From Pseudomonadota bacterium (GTDB taxonomy: Bacteria > Pseudomonadota > Alphaproteobacteria > Reyranellales > Reyranellaceae), in contig JAEWIV010000005.1 in assembly GCA_023386865.1 (NCBI GenBank), positions 1-12,157 of the forward strand: DNA of 12,157 nucleotides, read 5' to 3'. Position numbers and translations under genes: made by a program. Below, one piece after another: positions 7,027-12,157 of this stretch; positions within the stretch are counted from its first letter, which is position 1; the number at the start of each line of letters is the position of its first letter. The notes beneath the pieces are model-generated. The model saw nothing but the letters and a program-made list of their open reading frames with translations. It was not told the DNA's origin and made no database searches.

Positions 7027-8166
7027 ATGGCCGCCCAGACCCTCGATGACCTGCCGACCCCTGCCCTCATTCTCGACCGGGCAATCCTGCGCCGCAACCT
7101 CAAGCGCATGAGCGACCGGCTTCGCAACGCCGGCGTCATGCTGCGGCCTCACCTCAAGACCGCGAAATCGGTCGAGGTCGGCCGCATGGCGGTCGAGGGC
7201 CATGACGGGCGCATCACCGTCTCGACGCTGGCCGAGGCGCGCTACTTCGCCGACGGCGGTTTCAAGGACATCCTCTATGGCGTGGGCGTGGTCCCGTCCA
7301 AGCTGCCGGCCATTGCGGAGCTGCGCCGTCGCGGCGTCAACCTCAGGTGCGTGACCGACAATCTCTCCGTTGCCAGGGCGATTGCCGATGCCGCGAAGAA
7401 CGGCGACACCTTCTCGGTGTTCATCGAGATCGACAGCGGCGGCGGCCGCGCCGGCCTGCCCTACCCCGAGCTGCCCGGCCTGCTCGACATAGCGCGCGTC
7501 CTGCACGCGGCGCCGGGCGTGGAGCTGGCGGGTGTCATGACCCACGCCGGCCACTCCTACCACGAGAGCACGCCCGACGGGATTGCGAAGGTCGCCGAGC
7601 AGGAGCGCCAGGCGATCGTCGGCGCGGCCGAGAAGCTGCGCGCCGTCGGCATCCCCTGCCCGATCGTGTCGGGCGGCTCGACGCCGACCGCCACGCACAG
7701 CCGCGACTTCACCGGCATCACCGAGATGCGGCCGGGGGTCTACTGCTTCAACGATCTCGACCAGGAATACATCGGCTCGTGCGCGCCGTCTGACCTCGCG
7801 CTGTCGGTGCTGGCGTCGGTGATCGGCCACTACCCGCATCGCAACCAGGTGCTGGTCGACGCCGGCGCGCTGGCGCTCTCCAAGGACATCAGCGCCCAAG
7901 AGTTCAAGCCGCAGGTCGGGTACGGAACCATCGTCGATGCACCGGCCAAGGACATGGCGGTCGTCGCCTGCTCGCAGGAGCACGGCTTCGTCGGCGCCGA
8001 GGAGCCGATCCCCTACGGCAACCTGCCGATCGGCTCGCGCGTGCGCATCCTGCCCAACCATGCCTGCATCACGGCCGCCGCCTACGACCGCTACTACGTG
8101 GTCGACAGCGAACTCGATGGTGGCAAATCGGTCGTCGACGTCTACGACCGCATCAACGGCTGGTGA
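7027..8166 (+). CDS. PLP-dependent D-serine dehydratase / D-threonine aldolase family (DSD1-like) enzyme
   Basis: At 379 residues this matches the fold-type III family made of an alanine-racemase-like N-terminal barrel plus a C-terminal D-serine-dehydratase-like domain. The PLP lysine is Lys44 in RPHLKTAK. The barrel is clear (SGGGRAGLPY near 138-147, THAGHSYH near 176-183, SGGSTPT near 217-223). The metal site near the C-terminus is PNHAC, with His345 and Cys347. In this family His-x-Cys is the zinc pair described for eukaryotic D-serine dehydratase, while D-threonine and 3-hydroxy-D-aspartate aldolases have His-x-Asp. This leans toward a D-serine dehydratase-like eliminase (D-serine to pyruvate and ammonia), but many bacterial members are uncharacterised. 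No signal peptide, so cytoplasmic. The start is ATG 7027, with the residues LDDLPTPALILD typical of the family start. Its TGA directly abuts the stop of the convergent SDR. Confidence 0.9.
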   Translation: MAAQTLDDLPTPALILDRAILRRNLKRMSDRLRNAGVMLRPHLKTAKSVEVGRMAVEGHDGRITVSTLAEARYFADGGFKDILYGVGVVPSKLPAIAELRRRGVNLRCVTDNLSVARAIADAAKNGDTFSVFIEIDSGGGRAGLPYPELPGLLDIARVLHAAPGVELAGVMTHAGHSYHESTPDGIAKVAEQERQAIVGAAEKLRAVGIPCPIVSGGSTPTATHSRDFTGITEMRPGVYCFNDLDQEYIGSCAPSDLALSVLASVIGHYPHRNQVLVDAGALALSKDISAQEFKPQVGYGTIVDAPAKDMAVVACSQEHGFVGAEEPIPYGNLPIGSRVRILPNHACITAAAYDRYYVVDSELDGGKSVVDVYDRINGW

Positions 8167-8934
8167 TCAGAGCGAACTCACCGTGTGACCGCCGTCGACC
8201 GTCAGCACGCTGCCGGTCATGAAGCTGCCGGCGTCCGACGCGAGCAGCAGCAGCGCGCCGTCGAGATGCTCGGGCTTGCCGATGCGCCGTTGCGGGATGC
8301 GGTCGATCAGGCGCTGGCCGGCCGGCGTCTTCCAGAAGTCGCTGTTCATCTCGGTCTCGATGTAGCCCGGGCAGATCGCGTTCACCCTGATATCGTGGCG
8401 CGCCCATTCCATGGCGAGTGCGCGCGTGAGGTGGATCAGTCCCGCCTTGGAGGCGTTGTAGGGCGCGACCTGGCCGATCGTGCGCAGGCCCAGGATCGAG
8501 GCGATGTTCACGATCACGCCGGGCCGCTTGGCCATCAGCCAGCGCTTGCCTGCCGCCTGCGCCACCAGCCAGGCGCCGCGCAGGTTGGTGTTGACCACGG
8601 CATCCCAATCCTCGACCGGCATCTCGAGCGCCGGCTTCACGATCGATATGCCGGCGTTGTTGATCACGATGTCGATCGGGCCCAGGGCCTGTTCCGCCGC
8701 GGCAAACGCCGCGGCGATCGAGTCGCCCGACTGCACGTCGAGCTCGACGGCGACAGCCTTCACGCCCGCCTTCTGCAGTTCCGCCTGTAGAGAGGCGAGC
8801 CTGTCGGCGCGCCGCGCCGCGATGGCGACCGATGCGCCGGCGGCGGCAAGCGTGCGCGCGAAGTGCACGCCGAGGCCCGACGATGCGCCGGTGACCAGGG
8901 CAACCTTGCCCGTCAGGTCGAATCGCTTGGACAT
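8167..8934 (-). CDS. Short-chain dehydrogenase/reductase (classical SDR), first
   Basis: A 255-residue classical SDR, a cytoplasmic NAD(P)-dependent oxidoreductase. All family elements are present: the dinucleotide motif TGASSGLG (15-22), NNAG (92-95), Asn117, Ser146, the catalytic Tyr159-x3-Lys163 (YNASK) and PG (189-190), ending in VDGGHTVSSL. ARR at 40-42 after beta-2 suggests possible NADP preference (inference). The start is ATG 8934: the Shine-Dalgarno AGGGAG (8948-8943 on the minus strand) lies eight bases upstream and overlaps the alternative GTG at 8943, which is therefore unlikely. It is divergent from the second SDR and convergent with the PLP enzyme. It may oxidise a hydroxy acid or alcohol in the same pathway, but the substrate cannot be read from sequence. 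Confidence 0.93.
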   Translation of the reverse strand: MSKRFDLTGKVALVTGASSGLGVHFARTLAAAGASVAIAARRADRLASLQAELQKAGVKAVAVELDVQSGDSIAAAFAAAEQALGPIDIVINNAGISIVKPALEMPVEDWDAVVNTNLRGAWLVAQAAGKRWLMAKRPGVIVNIASILGLRTIGQVAPYNASKAGLIHLTRALAMEWARHDIRVNAICPGYIETEMNSDFWKTPAGQRLIDRIPQRRIGKPEHLDGALLLLASDAGSFMTGSVLTVDGGHTVSSL

Positions 8935-8942
8935 CGCCGTCA

Positions 8943-8948
8943 CTCCCT
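8943..8948 (-). promoter_or_regulatory. Ribosome binding site of the first SDR
   Basis: AGGGAG on the minus strand, eight bases before ATG 8934. Because it overlaps GTG 8943, it decides between the two possible starts. Confidence 0.7.
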
Positions 8949-8960
8949 AGTTTGATGCCC

Positions 8961-8975
8961 CGCCTTATAGGCGAG
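8961..8975. promoter_or_regulatory. Overlapping divergent -10 elements between the two SDR genes
   Basis: The 61 bases between the SDR starts contain GCCTTATAGGC, a GC-bounded AT core with symmetric GCCT/AGGC arms. On the minus strand it reads TATAAG (8969-8964) and on the plus strand TTATAG (8965-8970). It would suit back-to-back promoters giving leaders of about 20 bases each. No convincing -35 is seen on either side. Confidence 0.4.
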
Positions 8976-8983
8976 CGCCGATG

Positions 8984-8990
8984 AAGGGGG
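8984..8990 (+). promoter_or_regulatory. Ribosome binding site of the second SDR
   Basis: AAGGGGG lies five bases before ATG 8996. It overlaps the first codons of the alternative in-frame ATG 8981, so 8996 is the better start. Confidence 0.75.
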
Positions 8991-8995
8991 AAACA

Positions 8996-9757
8996 ATGGA
9001 TCTCGGTCTCGAGGGCAAGCGCGTCCTGGTCACCGGCGGCACCAAGAGCATCGGCCGCGCCATCGTCGACGCCTTCTTGGGCGAGGGCGCGGTGGTCGGC
9101 TTCTGTGCGCGCGACGCCAAGCTCGTGAAAGAGCGCGAGGACGAATGGCGATCCCTGCAGCACCGCGTCGAGGGCGCGGCGCTCGACGTCACCGACAACA
9201 AGGCGCTGAAGCGGTGGATCGACGGTTTCGCTGCCCAGGGCGGCGTCGACCATTTCGTCGCCAATGTCAGTGCACTGGGGACCGAGGACACCGAGGAAGG
9301 CTGGCGCAAGGCGATCGACGTCGACATCGTCTCGACGGTGAACGCCGTCCACCACGTGCGGCCGCACCTCGAGAAGACCGGCCTCGGCGCCACGCTCACG
9401 GTCATCGGCACGGTGTCGTTCGTCGAGGTGTCGGGACCGACCTCGCCCTACCGCTCGGTAAAGGGGGCCTTGATGCCGATGGTGAAATCGCTCGCCATCG
9501 ACATGGCGCCCAAGGGCGTGCGCGCCAACGTCGTGTCGCCGGGCACGATCCTCGAGGATGGCAACACCTGGGGCCGACAACGCGATGCCGGCGCCGAGCG
9601 CTACAAGCGCATGCTGGCGCGCAATCCCTCGGGTCGCATGGGCACGCCGCAGGAGGTAGCGGCGTGCGTGGTCTTCCTCGCCGGCGCCCCGGCCTCGTTC
9701 GTGAGCGGGACCAACTTCATCGTCGACGGGGCCATGACAGCGCGGGTGCAGTACTGA
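8996..9757 (+). CDS. Short-chain dehydrogenase/reductase, second, with altered tetrad
   Basis: A 253-residue SDR. The cofactor motif is TGGTKSIG (13-20), the catalytic Ser is Ser141, and Tyr152-x3-Lys156 (YRSVK) is intact, so it should be catalytically active. It departs from the classical pattern: the NNAG element reads ANVSA (89-93), and the Asn of the catalytic tetrad is replaced by Asp110 (DVDIV). Such changes occur in a subset of SDR oxidoreductases of unknown substrate. The start is ATG 8996, chosen by its Shine-Dalgarno; an in-frame ATG at 8981 is ignored. It begins a three-gene plus-strand unit: the MFS gene appears to overlap its stop (CTGA), and the FrnE-like gene overlaps the MFS stop (ATGA). 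This linkage suggests the SDR substrate or product may be what the MFS protein moves (inference). Confidence 0.92.
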   Translation: MDLGLEGKRVLVTGGTKSIGRAIVDAFLGEGAVVGFCARDAKLVKEREDEWRSLQHRVEGAALDVTDNKALKRWIDGFAAQGGVDHFVANVSALGTEDTEEGWRKAIDVDIVSTVNAVHHVRPHLEKTGLGATLTVIGTVSFVEVSGPTSPYRSVKGALMPMVKSLAIDMAPKGVRANVVSPGTILEDGNTWGRQRDAGAERYKRMLARNPSGRMGTPQEVAACVVFLAGAPASFVSGTNFIVDGAMTARVQY

Positions 9758-10953
9758 GCGGATCGCGCACATCGTGGGGGCTGGTCGGCCTGCTGGTCGC
9801 CGCCGGCATGGTGGCGGCCTTCCATGTCGGCAAGGTGCCGCCCTCGATCCCGTCGATCCGCGGCACTCTGGGCGCCAGTCTCGGCCAGGCCGGCTGGCTC
9901 TTGTCGCTGGTCAACATGACCGCGGCCGTGGGCGGCATGACGATCGCGCTCACCGTCGACCGTTTCGGCCATCGCCGGCTGATCGTGCTGGGCACGGCGC
10001 TCGGCTGCGCCGCCAGCCTGCTCGGCGCCTTCGCCGGCAGCATCGATCTGCTGCTGGCCTGGCGCTTCCTCGAGGGCATCGGCTTCATCGTCGTCACCGT
10101 GTCGATCCCCACCCTGGTGCTGCGGCTCACCGCGCTCGGCGACCGCCATCGCGTGATGACGATCTGGAGCTGCTACATGCCCGCCGGCGCGGGGGCGATG
10201 ATGCTGGCGGCAGCCGTCATCCTGCCCGGCACGTCGTGGCGCGCCGTCTGGCTGGTGGCGGCATCGGCATCCGCGGTCATGCTGCTGGCCCTGCTGCTGT
10301 GCGCCGCGCGACGCAGCGAGCTCGACGCCGAGCCCGCCAGTCGCCGGCCGATCCTGCACGAGACGGCCGAAGTGGCGACCAGCGGCGGACCGCTGACGCT
10401 GGCGCTCTGCTTCGGCGCCTATTCGTGCTGCTGGCTGGCGATCGTGGGCTTCCTGCCGACCCTGCAGGTCGAGCGGCTGGGCTTCTCCCCCTCGACGGCC
10501 GCGATCGTCACCGCGCTGGTCACCGCCGTGAACGTCTTCGGCAACCTGCTGGCGGGCGTGCTGCTGCAGCGCGGCCTGCCGCGCGCCGTCGTGATCGCCG
10601 GTGCAGCCTTCCCGATGGCGTTCTGCGCCGCCGGCATCTTCATCGACGGCGTGCCCGATCTCTGGCGCCTGGTGCTGGCAGGCCTCTACTCGGCGGCGAT
10701 CGGTGTCGTGCCGGGCACGTTGTTCGCGAGCCTGCCCGTCCATTCGCCGCGGCCCGAGCTGGTCGGCGCCTCGACCGGCCTCATGATGCAAGGCTCCAAC
10801 ATCGGCGGACTGATCGGTCCGCCGATCGCCGGCGCGCTGGTTGCGTCCGGAGGGTGGCCCGCTGCTGCATGGCTGACATCCGTCGCCCTGGGGGTCGTCG
10901 CGGCCTCGGCTCTCTTTCTGCACTGGCGCGAAAGGCGTAGGCTTGCAGCATGA
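9754..10953 (+). CDS. MFS transporter, probable CTG start overlapping the SDR stop
   Basis: A 12-helix major facilitator of 399 residues if started at CTG 9754, which forms CTGA with the TGA of the SDR. Helix 1 begins at about residue 8 (WGLVGLLVAAGMVAAF). No ATG, GTG or TTG is found in frame between the SDR end and that helix. The first ATG (9808) would cut helix 1 in half and give 381 residues. The loop 2-3 signature is VDRFGHRR (68-75), corresponding to MFS motif A. A central loop (about 186-210) separates the two six-helix halves, and the second half has GSNIGGLIGPPIAG (347-360). The family resembles CynX/NimT-like permeases. It is inner-membrane, with uptake or efflux of a small organic anion likely but unspecified. 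The transporter call is secure; the start is not. Confidence 0.85.
   Translation: MSGSRTSWGLVGLLVAAGMVAAFHVGKVPPSIPSIRGTLGASLGQAGWLLSLVNMTAAVGGMTIALTVDRFGHRRLIVLGTALGCAASLLGAFAGSIDLLLAWRFLEGIGFIVVTVSIPTLVLRLTALGDRHRVMTIWSCYMPAGAGAMMLAAAVILPGTSWRAVWLVAASASAVMLLALLLCAARRSELDAEPASRRPILHETAEVATSGGPLTLALCFGAYSCCWLAIVGFLPTLQVERLGFSPSTAAIVTALVTAVNVFGNLLAGVLLQRGLPRAVVIAGAAFPMAFCAAGIFIDGVPDLWRLVLAGLYSAAIGVVPGTLFASLPVHSPRPELVGASTGLMMQGSNIGGLIGPPIAGALVASGGWPAAAWLTSVALGVVAASALFLHWRERRRLAA
10938..10943 (+). promoter_or_regulatory. Putative internal -10 box (TAGGCT) for the FrnE-like gene
   Basis: TAGGCT lies in the last codons of the MFS gene and ends exactly six bases before ATG 10950. TAGGCTTGCAGCATGA here and TAGGCTTGCGGCATGA at 3693 match at 15 of 16 bases, although the genes are unrelated. 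No Shine-Dalgarno is near. TTTCTG (10915-10920), 17 bases upstream, is a weak -35 candidate. This could give frnE-like transcripts of its own in addition to operon read-through. Confidence 0.45.
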
Positions 10954-11609
10954 TTTACGTCGACGTCGTTTCCGACACGATCTGTCCCTGGTGCTACATC
11001 GGCAAGAAGCGGTTCGAGCGCGCCCTGGCGCAGAGCGGCCGCACCGACGTGGCCGTGGCGTGGCGCCCGTTCCAGCTCAATCCCGACATGCCGGCCGAGG
11101 GCATGACGCGCGACGACTACGTGCGCGCGAAGTTCGGCGGCGGCGACCGGCCGCGCCAGATCTACCAGGCGATCGCCGAGAGCGGCCGCGAGGCCGGCAT
11201 CGAGTTCCAGTTCAGCCGCATCCGGCGCACGCCCAACACCGTGCTGTCGCACCGCCTGGTCCACTGGAGCGCCAAGAACAACGTCCAGGACGAGACCGTG
11301 GGCGAGCTGTTCAAGCTCTACTTCGAGGAAGGCCGCGACATCGGCGACATGGAGACGGTGGTCGAGTGCGCGGTGCGCGTGGGCATCGACGAACTGCGCG
11401 CCCGCCGCTACCTGATGAGCGACAAGGGCCGCCAGGAGGTCGTCGCCTCCGACGTCTACGCCCGCCGCCTCGGCATCAACGGCGTGCCCTGCTTCATCGT
11501 CAACCGCAAGTACGCGGTTTCCGGGGCACAGCCGCCGTCGGCCTTCGTCGAGGTCTTCAACCTCGCCGAACGCGACGCCGCCACCAGCGCCGCGCAGTCG
11601 ACGGCTTAG
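10950..11609 (+). CDS. DsbA-family oxidoreductase, FrnE-like
   Basis: At 219 residues this is a thioredoxin-fold DsbA-family protein of the FrnE branch. The active site Cys12-Pro-Trp-Cys15 sits in SDTICPWCYIGKKR at the extreme N-terminus. The cis-proline loop is GVPCF with Pro180, and the ending YAVSGAQPP is typical of the family. There is no signal peptide, so it is probably cytoplasmic and acts as a disulfide isomerase/oxidoreductase or 2-hydroxychromene-2-carboxylate isomerase-like protein. Cys181 right after the cis-Pro is notable because it is close to the active-site thiols. ATG 10950 overlaps the MFS stop (ATGA), which indicates an operon. No Shine-Dalgarno is seen; a TAGGCT box is six bases upstream. 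The family is secure and the partner unknown. Confidence 0.92.
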   Translation: MIYVDVVSDTICPWCYIGKKRFERALAQSGRTDVAVAWRPFQLNPDMPAEGMTRDDYVRAKFGGGDRPRQIYQAIAESGREAGIEFQFSRIRRTPNTVLSHRLVHWSAKNNVQDETVGELFKLYFEEGRDIGDMETVVECAVRVGIDELRARRYLMSDKGRQEVVASDVYARRLGINGVPCFIVNRKYAVSGAQPPSAFVEVFNLAERDAATSAAQSTA

Positions 11610-11615
11610 GCTGTG

Positions 11616-11652
11616 ATATGTCGATGATCATATGATATGATGATCGACATAT
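11616..11652. promoter_or_regulatory. 37-base AT-rich palindrome, probable TetR operator
   Basis: ATATGTCGATGATCATAT (11616-11633) and ATATGATGATCGACATAT (11635-11652) are inverted repeats around a central G (11634). Of 18 pairs, 17 match; the exception is G11626 with G11642. The AT-rich stretch stands out in a very GC-rich region. It ends one base before the tetR ATG (11654). Two -10-like TATGAT hexamers lie inside (11631-11636 and 11636-11641), so a bound repressor would cover the promoter. Autoregulation of tetR is the simplest reading. As RNA it could also form a hairpin after the FrnE-like gene. Confidence 0.7.
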
Positions 11653-11653
11653 T

Positions 11654-12157
11654 ATGCCTCAGAACCCCGCCCGAACCGCCCGCACCCGGGCCGAAATCCT
11701 CGACCATGCCGGCCGGCTGTTCCGTCTGCGCGGCTACGCCGGCACCAACATCGACGACGTCATGCTGGCCGCCGGCCTGACGCGCGGCGCGTTCTATGCC
11801 CATTTCAAGTCCAAGGACGACCTTTTCACCGAAGCGGTGATCGCCGGAACCGGCCTGCGCAGCCGCCTGCGCGGTGCGGCTCCCGCTGCCGTCCTGAAGG
11901 CCTATCTCGACAAGGCCGAGCTGGTCGCGAGCGCGCCGACCTGCGTGCTGGCCGCCCTGCCCTCCGACATCGGCCGCGCGCCGCTGCCGGCGCGGCTCGC
12001 CTACGCCAACCTGCTGCATGCGGCGATCGGCGAGATCGCCGGCGCAAAGAAGCGCAAGCTCGACGGCGATGCGACGGTGGCGGTCATTCTGGCCGTCGGC
12101 GCGGTGGCCCTGGCCCGCGCCTCGGGCGACACCCGGCTCAGCGACTGGCTGCTGCGC
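11654..12157 (+). CDS. TetR/AcrR-family transcriptional regulator, C-terminus beyond window
   Basis: The frame from ATG 11654 is open for 168 codons to the window end without a stop, so the gene is partial. Residues 10-57 (RTRAEILDHAGRLF..., with IDDVMLAAGLTRGAFYAHF at the helix-turn-helix) are a textbook TetR DNA-binding domain. The remainder is the start of the ligand-binding domain, which is Ala/Leu-rich and has Cys97. The ATG is one base downstream of a 37-base palindrome and has no Shine-Dalgarno, so the mRNA may have a very short or no leader. Such repressors respond to small hydrophobic molecules. The target is at least likely to be itself; whether it also controls the upstream MFS/FrnE-like unit or genes beyond the right edge cannot be seen. 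Confidence 0.92.
   Translation, partial: MPQNPARTARTRAEILDHAGRLFRLRGYAGTNIDDVMLAAGLTRGAFYAHFKSKDDLFTEAVIAGTGLRSRLRGAAPAAVLKAYLDKAELVASAPTCVLAALPSDIGRAPLPARLAYANLLHAAIGEIAGAKKRKLDGDATVAVILAVGAVALARASGDTRLSDWLLR

Noticed and set aside
9145..9753. Long N-terminal extension of the MFS frame through the second SDR gene
   Set aside because: The upstream part is an Arg/Ala-rich shadow of the SDR and has no membrane segment; an SDR-MFS fusion is not supported because they are in different frames.
11618..11635. Five-codon leader frame (ATG TCG ATG ATC ATA TGA) after a TAGGCT box, inside the tetR palindrome
   Set aside because: It is in frame with tetR and has a box five bases upstream, but its sequence is fully dictated by the palindrome, and such a short frame arises easily by chance. 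It is mentioned only as a detail of the promoter finding.
1..12157. A defence system, CRISPR array, prophage or transposon
   Set aside because: No regularly spaced repeats, transposase, integrase, nuclease or terminal inverted repeats were seen; all large frames are accounted for by metabolic, transport and regulatory families.

Overview
The window is 12,157 bases of very GC-rich, densely coding DNA. Codon use, the large number of periplasmic solute-binding, SDR and MFS type genes, and the style of the TPR protein suggest an environmental alphaproteobacterium (Reyranella- or Bradyrhizobium-like). This assignment is inferred from gene style, not from a marker gene. There is no rRNA, tRNA, CRISPR, phage or IS gene, and no gene-free stretch longer than 300 bases.

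Layout. (1) Bases 1-2428, minus: a large exported tetratricopeptide-repeat protein with about 20 repeats, whose C-terminus is cut by the window edge. (2) Divergent from it, after a 181-base intergenic region: a TctC/Bug-type periplasmic solute-binding protein (2610-3599), then an acetolactate-synthase-like ThDP enzyme (3705-5345). (3) Convergent with these: a two-gene unit on the minus strand, a CYTH triphosphate-tunnel protein (7012-6473) coupled by a GTGA overlap to an enolase-superfamily (mandelate racemase/muconate lactonizing) enzyme (6476-5379). (4) Divergent from the CYTH gene by 14 bases: a PLP enzyme of the D-serine dehydratase/D-threonine aldolase family (7027-8166), whose stop abuts that of a convergent SDR (8934-8167). 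(5) Divergent from that SDR: a second SDR (8996-9757), an MFS transporter that seems to use a CTG start overlapping the SDR stop (9754-10953), and a FrnE-like DsbA oxidoreductase overlapping it by ATGA (10950-11609). (6) A 37-base near-perfect AT-rich palindrome, then a TetR/AcrR regulator cut by the right edge (11654-12157).

Together the genes look like small-molecule catabolism and uptake (sugar acids, hydroxy or keto acids, D-amino acids) in several short transcription units, not one operon. No substrate can be read from the sequence, and I do not see a clear new defence or mobile system.

The most interesting signals are in the junctions. Three genes without a Shine-Dalgarno start exactly six bases after TAGGCT, which points to leaderless transcription. 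A stem-loop made of an interspersed-repeat-like sequence supplies the stop codons of two convergent genes. An operator-like palindrome lies directly against the tetR start. The MFS gene has a probable non-AUG start.
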